43,705 nucleotides of DNA, from the NCBI GenBank assembly GCA_019423725.1, contig JAHZAW010000002.1, positions 1-43,705 on the forward strand, read 5' to 3'. The stretch is from Clostridiales bacterium (lineage in GTDB: Bacteria > Bacillota > Clostridia > Lachnospirales > Anaerotignaceae). This document shows, piece by piece, positions 23,893 through 32,872 of this stretch. Position 1 is the first letter of the stretch. Each line of letters opens with the position of its first letter. Under the pieces are notes generated by a model. It saw only the letters and a list, made by a program, of their open reading frames with translations. It did no database searches and was not told where the DNA came from. The position numbers and the translations under genes were made by a program.

Positions 23893-25827
23893 ATGTCGAC
23901 AGAGTATAATGAAAGTTCAATACAGGTCCTGGAGGGACTGGAAGCAGTCAGAAAAAGACCTGGCATGTATATCGGCTCCACTTCGTCCAAAGGACTTCAT
24001 CATCTCGTTTATGAGATAGTTGACAACGCCGTTGACGAGGCCCTGGGCGGATTCTGTTCGGAAATAGATGTTACTATCCATCCGGATAATACCATCTCCG
24101 TAAGGGATAACGGACGTGGAATACCTGTCGGTATACATCATCAGAAGGGTATACCCACCGTTGAGGTGGTATTCACCATCTTACATGCCGGAGGTAAATT
24201 CGGCGGCAGCGGCTATAAAGTATCAGGAGGACTCCATGGTGTAGGCGCCTCCGTAGTTAACGCCCTCAGCGAATGGCTCGAGGTGGAAGTGGCCGTTGAT
24301 GGAAAACTTTATAAACAGAGATACGAAAGAGGAGACGTAAAAACTCCCCTTGTGGTGGAAAGGGATACGGATAAACACGGTACATTCGTATGGTTCAAGC
24401 CCGATAAGGAAATATTCGAGACAACTGTATTTTCCTGCAAGACCCTCGTTTACCACCTGAGGGAAACCGCCTTCCTTACCAAGGGCCTTAAGATCAATCT
24501 CAAGGACCTGAGGGAGGATAAGGACAGAGACCCCGATGACGTAAAACAGGATGTTAAAAGGGAATACAGCTTCCATTACGAGGGCGGCATAAGAGAGTTC
24601 GTCCAGTACATCAACAGAACAAGGACTCCCCTTTATCCCGAAATATTTTATGCCGAGGGAAGCAAGGACGGAGTATATGTGGAAGTGGCCTTCCAGCACA
24701 ATGATGAGTATAACGAGACCATATTCTCCTTTGTAAACAACATAAATACCACCGACGGAGGAACCCATCTGGCGGGCTTCAAGTCGGGACTTACTAAGAC
24801 CGTCAATGAGTACGGAAGAAAATTCGGCCTTTTAAAGGATTCAGACAAGGCTCTTACGGGCGATGACATAAGAGAGGGAATCACCGCCGTAATAAACATT
24901 AAAATAAGCGAGCCCCAGTTTGAGGGACAGACAAAGACAAAACTCGGAAACAGTGAGGCTAAAACAGCCGTTGATGCTGTGCTTTCCGAAAAACTGGAAT
25001 ATTTCCTGGAGGAGAACCCTTCAGTCGCCAAGACCATATTTGAAAAGGGTCTTTTGGCTTCCAGAGCCAGGGACGCAGCCAGAAAGGCCAGAGAGCTCGT
25101 AAGAAGGAAAACGGGCCTTGAAAATACCAAGCTCCCCGGAAAACTCACGGACTGCACCAGCAAGGACCCTACGGAATGTGAGATATACATCGTAGAGGGT
25201 AATTCCGCCGGCGGCTCAGCCATCAAGGCCAGAGACCCCAGGACCCAGGCTGTCCTTCCCTTAAGGGGCAAGATCCTCAATGTTGAGAAGGCACGCCTTG
25301 ACAGGATACTTAATTCCGAGGAAATAAAAAATATGATAACAGCCTTCGGAACGGGAATTTCCGAAGATTTCGATATAACAAAGCTCAGATACCACAAAAT
25401 AGTCATCATGACCGATGCCGATGTGGACGGTGCCCACATAAGGACACTGCTTCTGACATTCTTCTACAGATATATGCCTGAGCTCATAAAGGAAGGCAAG
25501 GTATACATAGCACAGCCTCCCCTTTACAGAGTCGAGAAGAACAAACAGCACTATTATGTATATGACGATATAGAGCTTGAAAAACTCTATGCCGAAATAG
25601 GCAGGACAGGCATTAAGGAAGTACAGAGATATAAAGGTCTTGGTGAGATGGACTTTGACCAGCTCAGGGATACCACCATGGCCGTTGAACACAGGATATT
25701 AAAGAGAGTCGACCTGGAAGACGCCGTTACAGCCGACGAGATATTCAGTATGCTCATGGGCGACAATGTGGAGCCCAGGCGTGAGTTTATTGCTGAGAAT
25801 GCGCAGTATGCGGAGATGGATTTTTGA
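23893..25827 (+). CDS. gyrB: DNA gyrase subunit B
   Basis: The ATPase and metal-binding subunit of gyrase, which negatively supercoils DNA. Order: GHKL ATPase domain with NAVDEALGG, GRGIPVG and GGLHGVGASVVNALS, a transducer domain, then the TOPRIM domain with EGNSAGG and TDADVDGAHIRTLLLT, and the C-terminal YKGLGEM segment. Length 644 is normal. Within TOPRIM the usual EGDSAGG is EGNSAGG, with Asn437 in place of Asp, a resistance-type change elsewhere. GAGGAGAG precedes the ATG. Confidence 0.98.
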   Translation: MSTEYNESSIQVLEGLEAVRKRPGMYIGSTSSKGLHHLVYEIVDNAVDEALGGFCSEIDVTIHPDNTISVRDNGRGIPVGIHHQKGIPTVEVVFTILHAGGKFGGSGYKVSGGLHGVGASVVNALSEWLEVEVAVDGKLYKQRYERGDVKTPLVVERDTDKHGTFVWFKPDKEIFETTVFSCKTLVYHLRETAFLTKGLKINLKDLREDKDRDPDDVKQDVKREYSFHYEGGIREFVQYINRTRTPLYPEIFYAEGSKDGVYVEVAFQHNDEYNETIFSFVNNINTTDGGTHLAGFKSGLTKTVNEYGRKFGLLKDSDKALTGDDIREGITAVINIKISEPQFEGQTKTKLGNSEAKTAVDAVLSEKLEYFLEENPSVAKTIFEKGLLASRARDAARKARELVRRKTGLENTKLPGKLTDCTSKDPTECEIYIVEGNSAGGSAIKARDPRTQAVLPLRGKILNVEKARLDRILNSEEIKNMITAFGTGISEDFDITKLRYHKIVIMTDADVDGAHIRTLLLTFFYRYMPELIKEGKVYIAQPPLYRVEKNKQHYYVYDDIELEKLYAEIGRTGIKEVQRYKGLGEMDFDQLRDTTMAVEHRILKRVDLEDAVTADEIFSMLMGDNVEPRREFIAENAQYAEMDF

Positions 25828-25828
25828 G

Positions 25829-26012
25829 AAGCGCGCAGCGCTTGTTAAGCCGAAAACAGGTTTTCGGCTTGAAGCGAAAATCCTTATGGATTTCCGCTTG
25901 GAAGTTACTGCATAGTCGGTGAGGAAAATAAAAGTTCCGGAAGAAACTTTTATTTTCAGGCGTAGGCAGTATCTAAGAGGATGGACACCCTGTGAAGTGA
26001 ATTCACAGGGTG
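25829..26012. repeat. Five successive hairpins between gyrB and gyrA
   Basis: The 262-bp gap contains five inverted repeats: AAGCGC/GCGCTT (25829-25843), AAGCCGAAAA/TTTTCGGCTT (25847-25870), an imperfect 12-bp stem around AAATCC/GGATTT (25872-25899), a perfect 13-bp stem from GAAAATAAAAGTT (25924-25957) and CACCCTGTGAA/TTCACAGGGTG (25986-26012). The first three start AAGC-G and end C-GCTT. None has a proper U-run, so transcription from gyrB into gyrA is probably not simply terminated. Confidence 0.8.
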
Positions 26013-26089
26013 GATGAAAGATTTTTAAAAGCGAGAGATAACTTTTACTAGGGCGGCTTATGCCGTGCGTATTTGAAAGGGTTATAAAG

Positions 26090-28564
26090 ATGAGTGAAAA
26101 AGAACTGGACAAAGTCATTTCCGTTGACATAAACAACGAAATGAAACAATGTTATATTGACTACGCCATGAGTGTTATCGTAGCCAGGGCGCTTCCCGAT
26201 GTAAGGGACGGCCTTAAGCCGGTACAGAGGCGTATACTTTACTCCATGAGCGAGATGAATCTGGACCCGAACAAGGGTTACAGGAAGTCAGCCCGTATCG
26301 TCGGTGATACAATGGGTAAATACCATCCCCATGGTGACAGCTCCATATACCAGGCCATGGTGCGTATGGCTCAGAATTTCTCCATGCGTTACATGCTGGT
26401 AGATGGACATGGTAACTTTGGTTCCATAGATGGATACGGCGCAGCTGCCAGCAGGTATACAGAGGCCAGGATGTCGAAGATAACGGCGGCAATGCTTGCT
26501 GACATAGACAAGGACACCGTTGATTTTGTACCAAACTACGATGAGAACGAGAAGGAGCCCGTTGTGCTCCCCTCAAGGATACCTAATATCCTTCTTAACG
26601 GAGCCACAGGTATTGCCGTAGGTATGGCAACTAATATCCCTCCCCACAATCTTGGCGAGGTAATAGACGGCTGTGTCCTTATGATAGATAACAAGAAGGA
26701 AAACAAGGAAACGGACATAGAGGACCTTATGGAATACATAAAGGGTCCTGACTTCCCCACGGGAGCGACCATCCTTGGAAAGAGCGGCATAAGGGCCACC
26801 TATAAGACCGGCAGGGGAAAAATAATCGTACGTTCCCTTGTTGAGATAGAGCCCATGCATGGCGGCAGGGAAAAGATAGTAGTTACAGAAATACCCTATA
26901 TGGTCAATAAGCTCAGGCTCATTGAGAAGATAGCTGAGCTTGTAAAGGACAAGAAGATTGAGGGCATAAGTGATATTTACGATGCTTCATCTGGTGATGA
27001 TATAAAGATAATCATAGAGCTTAAAAAGGACGTAAATGCCAATGTCATCCTTAATCAGCTCTATAAGTTCACACAGCTTCAGGAAAGTTTCGGAGCTATA
27101 ATGATAGCTCTGGTGGATGGAAAGCCCGAGGTACTCAATCTCAAGCAGATACTTGTTGAATATCTCAAGCATCAGGAAGATGTTGTGGCAAGAAGGACAA
27201 AGTTCGATCTGGATAAGGCTCAGAAGAGGGCCCATATCCTGGAGGGCTTAAGGATAGCCATTGACAACATAGATGAGGTCATAAGCATAATCAGGACCAG
27301 CTACGACAACGCCAAGGAAAGACTTATGGAAAGATTTTCCCTTTCAGACGTTCAGGCTCAGGCTATTTTGGACATGCAGCTCAAGAGACTTCAGGGACTG
27401 GAGCATGAGAAGATAGATGAGGAATATAAAAACCTCATGGCTCTCATAAAGGAACTCTCTGAGATCCTTGCAGATAAAAATAAACTCCTTGATGTTATCA
27501 AGAAGGAGCTCCTTGAGATAAAGGAAAAATATAATGACGACAGAAGGACAAAGATAGTCCAGAACCCCGGAGAAATAGACATCGAGGACCTCATCGAGGA
27601 AGAAGCCAGCGTTATCGCCATGACTAACCTCAACTATATAAAGAGGACTCCCCTTGATACCTATAAGAGCCAGAACAGAGGCGGAAGGGGCATCATGGGA
27701 ATGCAGACCAGGGACGAAGACGCTGTCACAAGGCTTTTCGTATGTTCTACCCATGATTATCTGCTGTTCTTCACTAACTTTGGCAGGGTATACAGGATAA
27801 AGGGATACCAGGTTCCCGAGGCAGGAAGGACAGCCAGAGGACTTGCCATAGTCAACCTCATAAGCATAAGCCAGGGCGAGACCATAACAGCGGTCGTTCC
27901 CGTAAAGGATTTTGAGGACGATAAGTATCTCGTTATGGTAACAAAGAGCGGTATAATCAAAAAGACCGATATGTCCAGCTTCTCCAACATAAGAAAAGCC
28001 GGACTTACAGCCATCAACTTAAAAGAAGGCGACGAGCTCATAGCAGCCTTCCTCACCGATGGCACAAAGGATATATTTGCCGCCACAAGAAATGGTATGG
28101 GCATCAGGTTCAATGAAAACGATGTCCGCCCCATGGGAAGGACGGCCACAGGAGTTAAGGCCATCACCCTTACCGGTGATGATTACGTCGTATCCTCTGA
28201 TATAATCGAGGAAAACGATAAACTCCTTAATGTAACGGAAAACGGATACGGAAAACGTACCGAGGAAAGCGCCTTCAATGTCCAGTATAGAGGCGGAAAG
28301 GGTGTAAAGATACACCAGATAACTGAAAAAACAGGACTTCTTTCAGGAGTAATAAAGGTAAGTGATAATGAGGAACTTATGATCGTCACATCAGAGGGCG
28401 TCATCATAAGGCTCAGAGGAAGGGAAATATCCACCTTCGGAAGGATATCCCAGGGCGTGAAGCTTATAAACCTTGATGAAGGTGTAAGCGTTGCCGGTAT
28501 TGCAAAAATCGACGAAGAAGATATAATGGAAGAAGAAAGCCATGAAGTAAAAACGGAAGAATAA
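26090..28564 (+). CDS. gyrA: DNA gyrase subunit A
   Basis: The DNA-cleaving subunit of gyrase. Order: N-terminal winged-helix and tower domains with MSVIVARALPDVRDGLKPVQ, the catalytic Tyr123 in SRYTEARM, a coiled-coil, and a C-terminal beta-pinwheel bearing the GyrA-box-like QNRGGRG. In the quinolone-binding helix the sequence is HGDSSIYQ: Ser84 is present but Gln88 replaces the usual Asp/Glu. The ATG at 26090 has AAAGGG eight bases upstream; a frame-matched ATG 30 bases earlier is less consistent with the family. A clear terminator follows. Confidence 0.97.
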   Translation: MSEKELDKVISVDINNEMKQCYIDYAMSVIVARALPDVRDGLKPVQRRILYSMSEMNLDPNKGYRKSARIVGDTMGKYHPHGDSSIYQAMVRMAQNFSMRYMLVDGHGNFGSIDGYGAAASRYTEARMSKITAAMLADIDKDTVDFVPNYDENEKEPVVLPSRIPNILLNGATGIAVGMATNIPPHNLGEVIDGCVLMIDNKKENKETDIEDLMEYIKGPDFPTGATILGKSGIRATYKTGRGKIIVRSLVEIEPMHGGREKIVVTEIPYMVNKLRLIEKIAELVKDKKIEGISDIYDASSGDDIKIIIELKKDVNANVILNQLYKFTQLQESFGAIMIALVDGKPEVLNLKQILVEYLKHQEDVVARRTKFDLDKAQKRAHILEGLRIAIDNIDEVISIIRTSYDNAKERLMERFSLSDVQAQAILDMQLKRLQGLEHEKIDEEYKNLMALIKELSEILADKNKLLDVIKKELLEIKEKYNDDRRTKIVQNPGEIDIEDLIEEEASVIAMTNLNYIKRTPLDTYKSQNRGGRGIMGMQTRDEDAVTRLFVCSTHDYLLFFTNFGRVYRIKGYQVPEAGRTARGLAIVNLISISQGETITAVVPVKDFEDDKYLVMVTKSGIIKKTDMSSFSNIRKAGLTAINLKEGDELIAAFLTDGTKDIFAATRNGMGIRFNENDVRPMGRTATGVKAITLTGDDYVVSSDIIEENDKLLNVTENGYGKRTEESAFNVQYRGGKGVKIHQITEKTGLLSGVIKVSDNEELMIVTSEGVIIRLRGREISTFGRISQGVKLINLDEGVSVAGIAKIDEEDIMEEESHEVKTEE

Positions 28565-28575
28565 CGTTTTAGCGG

Positions 28576-28610
28576 GCCCCATATAGTCAAAAGCTGTATG
28601 GGGCTTTTTT
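28576..28610 (+). terminator. Intrinsic terminator after gyrA
   Basis: GCCCCATA (28576-28583) pairs with TATGGGGC (28597-28604), followed by six T. Confidence 0.9.
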
Positions 28611-28621
28611 AAAAGATGTAA

Positions 28622-29222
28622 ATCGAGCTCGACTGCTGCCGGTGGCAGATAAAGGGAGAGCGTATCAGCGCGCTGATTTCGAACAGAGTTAGGGTTAGAC
28701 CGTTCTTATGGTGAAAGTCATAAAAACTTGGCTTCCAATTTATGTAAATAAATATCTAAATTAATTGCCCACCCGGGGGAATCGAGCACGACCGCTGCCA
28801 GTGGCAGATGAAGGGAGAGCGAGATTCTGTGAGAAACAAGCGATGAAAGCGGTAGCGCATCAGCGCGTAGATTTCGAACAGAGTTAGGGTTAGACCATTC
28901 TTATGGTGAAAGTCATAAAAACTCGGCTTCCGATTGACGGCTATACATATATAGGTTTATTGCACACCGGGGGAAGGGCCCACTCGGAGTTGCGAAGCCC
29001 GTTGGCCCTTCCCCCTGGGCCCCCAACCCATTCGGACACGCTGGAGTTACCCGGATGTCGTAGTCAAAAGGTAGCTGCCTAACTTTATGGTAATACAAAA
29101 ACTTATTAATTAAAAGAAGGCATTATCTTCAATTGAAGCCATAACATTGAACAGCCGCACCGGACTAACTATAGCGTGACCGGAAAAGAAGGGGGCCCCG
29201 GGGGAAGAAAGATTTACTCCGT
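28622..29222. repeat. Modular palindromic repeat, copy B
   Basis: Fills the gyrA-fumarase gap. The left module is present twice in tandem (from 28622, lacking an internal ~36-bp block, and from 28781, complete), each followed by the ~50-bp end segment (28730-28780 and 28925-28976). The larger module then follows in the opposite orientation to copy A and ends around 29222 without the second end segment. The strong GGGGGAAGGGCCC hairpin lies at about 28970-29020. The remaining 29223-29364 shows only the fumarase ribosome binding site and AT-rich DNA. Confidence 0.8.
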
Positions 29223-29364
29223 TAATCGTAAGCCAAGCAATTTCGTTTTTCTGCCATAGGAGCTTATGATTTTGATTATTCCTCGGAGCAGTAGATTAAT
29301 AAATATATCAACACAAATATGATTCCAATAAATTTCAACTTTCATTTTTAAAGGAGTGCTTAAA

Positions 29365-30207
29365 TTGAGAGAAATAGACGTTAGTGCGATAATCGACGCC
29401 GTAAGGGATCTATGCATCAGGGCTAACTGTGTTCTGAACGATGACGTGTATGATGCCCTTGAGGCGGCGACAAATACCGAAAAGTCACCCATCGGAAAGG
29501 AGATACTCTGCCAGCTGACGGAAAACGCAGATATTGCAAAAAATGAGAATGTCCCCATCTGTCAGGATACGGGCATGGCCATAGTATTCGTTGAGCTGGG
29601 ACAGGATGTACATATTAAGGGCGGACTTCTTACCGACGCCATAAACGAAGGCGTAAGAAGGGGCTACAGAGACGGATATTTAAGAAAATCCGTTGTAGCT
29701 GACCCGTTTTTAAGGGAAAACACAAAGGACAATACCCCGGCCATAATCCACTATGACATCGTGGAAGGGGATAAAATAAAAATAATCGTAGCCCCCAAGG
29801 GCTTTGGCAGCGAGAACATGAGTAAGATATATATGCTCAAGCCCTCCGCAGGCATCGAAGGCGCAAAAGACGCCATTGTCCAGGCGGTGGATGAGGCAGG
29901 CCCCAATCCATGTCCTCCCATGGTCGTTGGCGTAGGTGTGGGCGGAAACTTTGAGATGGCAGCACTTTTGGCTAAAAAGGCACTTTTAAGGCCCATCGGC
30001 TCCCATTCGGACAAGCCCCACTTAAGGGAAATGGAGGAGGAGCTTCTGGAAAGGATGAACTCCCTTGGCATAGGGCCCCAGGGCCTTGGCGGAGTGACCA
30101 CGGTGCTTGGCGTAAATGTGGAATCATTCCCGACCCATATAGCGGGAATGCCCATTGCTGTAAATATCAGCTGTCATGTTACAAGACACGCGGAGGTGGT
30201 ATTATGA
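29365..30207 (+). CDS. Fumarate hydratase class I, alpha subunit
   Basis: The larger subunit of a two-subunit, oxygen-sensitive [4Fe-4S] fumarase (FumA N-terminal/TtdA type), interconverting fumarate and malate in anaerobic metabolism. The cluster cysteines are Cys66 in NVPICQDTG, Cys183 in NPCPPMVVG and Cys270 near the C-terminus in NISCHVTRHAE. The start is a TTG at 29365 with AAGGAG eight bases upstream, giving the family N-terminus MREIDV; a GTG at 29356 overlaps that site. A tartrate dehydratase role is possible but less likely. The beta subunit overlaps by four bases. Confidence 0.93.
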   Translation: MREIDVSAIIDAVRDLCIRANCVLNDDVYDALEAATNTEKSPIGKEILCQLTENADIAKNENVPICQDTGMAIVFVELGQDVHIKGGLLTDAINEGVRRGYRDGYLRKSVVADPFLRENTKDNTPAIIHYDIVEGDKIKIIVAPKGFGSENMSKIYMLKPSAGIEGAKDAIVQAVDEAGPNPCPPMVVGVGVGGNFEMAALLAKKALLRPIGSHSDKPHLREMEEELLERMNSLGIGPQGLGGVTTVLGVNVESFPTHIAGMPIAVNISCHVTRHAEVVL

Positions 30208-30755
30208 GGATAGAAGTAAAGGCTCCCCTTACTAAGGAGGAGGCATCAAAACTCAGGGCCGGAGACATCGTCAGCCTTACGGGATATATTTATACAGGCA
30301 GGGACGCTGCCCATAAAAGAATGGTCGAAGGCTTTGAGAAAACGGGAAAATTCCCATTTGATATAAAGGATCAGATAATATACTATGTGGGCCCATCCCC
30401 CGCAAAACCGGGAAATCCCGTAGGTTCAGCGGGACCCACCACCGCAGGAAGGATGGATGCCTATGCGCCGGTGCTCCTTGATAACGGTTCCACGGGAATG
30501 ATAGGCAAGGGAGCCAGGACAAAGGAAGTCATCGAGGCCATGAAAAGGAATAAGGCCGTATACTTCGGAGCCACCGGAGGAGCAGCCGCCCTCATAGCTA
30601 AACATATAAAAAGCGCCGAGGTCATAGATTATGAGGACCTTGGCACCGAAGCCATCCATAGATTTTATGTGGAGGATATGCCGCTTGTTGTCATAATAGA
30701 CAGTGAAGGGAATAATTTATATGAAACGGAAAAGGAAAAATACAGGAAAAATTAA
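30204..30755 (+). CDS. Fumarate hydratase class I, beta subunit
   Basis: The smaller subunit of the same fumarase (FumA C-terminal/TtdB type), 183 residues. Typical elements are LRAGDIVSLTGYIYTGRDAAHKRM, the YYVGPSPAKPGNPVGSAGPTT loop and GKGARTKEVIEA, followed by the YFGATGGAAALIAKHIK segment. Start overlaps the alpha stop (ATGA), so the two subunits are made in coupled fashion. Its last 35 bases overlap the start of the CapA-like gene in another frame. Confidence 0.93.
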   Translation: MRIEVKAPLTKEEASKLRAGDIVSLTGYIYTGRDAAHKRMVEGFEKTGKFPFDIKDQIIYYVGPSPAKPGNPVGSAGPTTAGRMDAYAPVLLDNGSTGMIGKGARTKEVIEAMKRNKAVYFGATGGAAALIAKHIKSAEVIDYEDLGTEAIHRFYVEDMPLVVIIDSEGNNLYETEKEKYRKN

Positions 30756-31968
30756 ATTTTTTGCCATACCGCTCCTTATAGTTGCGTTTTTTGCCATTGT
30801 AGGATTCAAGTGCATAGACACGGTTGAAAAGGCCATAATGGTGTTCAATACGGCTGAATATATAACCGAAAGAAAGACAGGAAGTGTCATAACCGAAGCA
30901 AGCCTGACATTCACCGGGGACATCATGTGCCACAGCTACCAGTATAATGAGGCCTATGACAGCGCCACGGGAACCTATGATTTTTCCCATAACTTCACGG
31001 ATATGAAAAAATACTTTGATAAGGCTGATCTGGTCATAGGAAACCTTGAGACGGTATTTGCCGGGGAAGATGTGGGCATAAGCGATTACCCCTGCTTTAA
31101 TTCCCCTGACAGTTTTGCCGATGCCATAAAGGATGCTGGTTTTGATGTGCTCACCACGGCCAATAACCACAGTATGGATAAACGAATGGCCGGAGTTATA
31201 AGGACCCTTGATGTTTTGGACGAAAGGGGCATAGACCATGTGGGTACATACCGCAGCGCCGAAGAAAGGGAAAACATACTCATTAAGGACGTAAACGGCA
31301 TAAAAATTGCATTTTTGTCCTATACCTACGGTACCAACGGGATACCTGTCCCCGAGGACTGGCTTGTTAACCGTCTTGATGAAGAGCTCATCAAAAGCGA
31401 TATAGAAAGGGCTGAAGCCCTTGATCCTGACATAATAGTAGTGCTTCCCCACATGGGAAATGAATATGAGGAATATGTCAGGGATACATTTAAAAACTGG
31501 GCGCATATGATGCTGGATTCCGGAGCGGATATAGTGGTCGCCAGCCATCCCCATGTGCTCCAGCCCATGGAGACAGTTCAGATAACCGAGGATGACGGCA
31601 GCACTAGAACGGGCTTTGTTATGTATTCCATGGGAAATTTCATATCTTCCCAGACCACACCTCCAAGAAATGCCTCCATACTCCTCAATATAGAACTTGA
31701 GAAAAAGGGAGAGGACGCATATATTAAGAAAGTGTCCTTTGTCCCCATCTGGACCCAGTTCCAAAATGCCCAGTGGCAGAACCACTTTGTCGTAAGGAGC
31801 GTATATGAGATGCTCACCCTCCCTGAGGACCAGCTCATAAATACCGTAAGGAGCAAGGATATACCAAGGCTTAAGGAAATACATTCCCAGACCACAAAGA
31901 CGCTGCTCAATAGGGATATACCCCTGGAGGATATACAGGATGAGTATGTGTTTTATGAGGTGGAGTAG
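30721..31968 (+). CDS. CapA/PGA-synthesis-type metallophosphatase-fold protein
   Basis: A membrane-anchored protein of the CapA/YwtB family, named for poly-gamma-glutamate capsule genes; the fold is that of calcineurin-like phosphatases, the substrate is uncertain. Seen: a basic start and one N-terminal transmembrane segment (about 10-30), then FTGDIMCH, GNLETVF, the TANNHSMD motif, LPHMGNEYE and ASHPHVLQP, all typical of the domain. ATG at 30721 has AAGGG upstream and lies within fumarase beta. No capBC-like genes are near, so capsule synthesis is not supported. Confidence 0.82.
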   Translation: MKRKRKNTGKIKFFAIPLLIVAFFAIVGFKCIDTVEKAIMVFNTAEYITERKTGSVITEASLTFTGDIMCHSYQYNEAYDSATGTYDFSHNFTDMKKYFDKADLVIGNLETVFAGEDVGISDYPCFNSPDSFADAIKDAGFDVLTTANNHSMDKRMAGVIRTLDVLDERGIDHVGTYRSAEERENILIKDVNGIKIAFLSYTYGTNGIPVPEDWLVNRLDEELIKSDIERAEALDPDIIVVLPHMGNEYEEYVRDTFKNWAHMMLDSGADIVVASHPHVLQPMETVQITEDDGSTRTGFVMYSMGNFISSQTTPPRNASILLNIELEKKGEDAYIKKVSFVPIWTQFQNAQWQNHFVVRSVYEMLTLPEDQLINTVRSKDIPRLKEIHSQTTKTLLNRDIPLEDIQDEYVFYEVE

Positions 31969-31987
31969 AGGAAAAGAAATAATAAAA

Positions 31988-32017
31988 GGCCATATTCGGT
32001 TGGATATGGTCTTTTTT
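31988..32017 (+). terminator. Intrinsic terminator after the CapA-like gene
   Basis: GGCCATAT (31988-31995) pairs with ATATGGTC (32004-32011, one G-T pair) and is followed by six T. Confidence 0.85.
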
Positions 32018-32047
32018 AGTTACCTGATTGATAAGCATCAAGTCTTT

Positions 32048-32737
32048 GGCTTCAAATTCACATTAATACATATCTTAATTAATTGTACACCGGGAAAATC
32101 GAACACGACCGCTGACGGTAGATGAAGGAATAGACAGTCGTATGGCGAAAGTCGCAAAAACTTGGCTTCCGATTTATGGTAATGAATATCTAAATTTATT
32201 GCCCACCCGGGGGAAGAAAACGCTTAAATTGCGAAGAATCGAGCCCGACCGTTGCCAGTGGCAGATAAAGGGAGTGTGAGATTCCGTGAGATACGAGCAG
32301 ATTGAATGAATATGAGAGCTGCGACGATATCGAACGGAGTAAAACTTTCTTCCACCGGGGCCCCCTTCTTTTCCGGTCACGCTATAGTTAGTCTGGTGCG
32401 GCTGTTCAATGTTATGGCTTCAATTGAAGATAATACCTGCTTTTAATTAATAAGATTTAAATAATAAGTTTTTGTATTTCCATAAAGTGAAGCAGCCACC
32501 TTGTGACTGTGACATCAAAGTAACTCCAGCGTGTCCGAATGGGTTGGGGGGAAGGGCATATTTACTCTGTTCGAAATCCGCTGATGCGCTCACGCTTTCA
32601 TCGCTTGTTTCTCACAGAATCTCGCTCTCCCTCCCTCTGCCACCGGCAGCGGTCGAGCTTGATTCTTCGCAACTCCGAGTGGGCCCTTCCCCCGGTATGC
32701 AATAAACCTATATATGTATAGCCGTCAATCGGAAGCC
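32048..32737. repeat. Modular palindromic repeat, copy C
   Basis: Most of the 0.9-kb gap before the MATE gene. End segments occur at 32048-32096 (degenerate), 32164-32216 and, inverted, 32686-32737. The left module is present as a degenerate copy (32098-32160), as a second, more complete copy within 32236-32340, and as an inverted copy inserted inside the hairpin of the larger module (about 32567-32665). The inverted right end at 32686-32737 is almost identical to the reverse complement of 28925-28976 in copy B. Downstream 32738-32872 is AT-rich, with no feature seen except the MATE ribosome binding site. Confidence 0.8.
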
Positions 32738-32872
32738 AAAGCTTTATAAATCAAAAATAATTTATAATTACAAATAAAATCCCATCACTTTACTGCATTT
32801 TCTCCCCTTTAATGTAGACAATATCATTAAGTTCTGATAGTCTTATATAGATTTTGTTTTGGAGGGCGGAAA

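Noticed and set aside
24648..25439. A 263-codon open frame on the minus strand
   Set aside because: Antisense to the conserved core of gyrB, with no domain signature.
30691..31884. A 397-codon open frame on the minus strand
   Set aside because: Antisense to the CapA-like gene, no recognisable domain, Tyr/Ile/His-rich as expected for a shadow frame.
32472..32705. Short frames inside the modular repeats, also around 28913-29098
   Set aside because: The peptides differ in frame and length by copy and have no known domain; the DNA-level repeat explains them. Kept as a test suggested under copy B.
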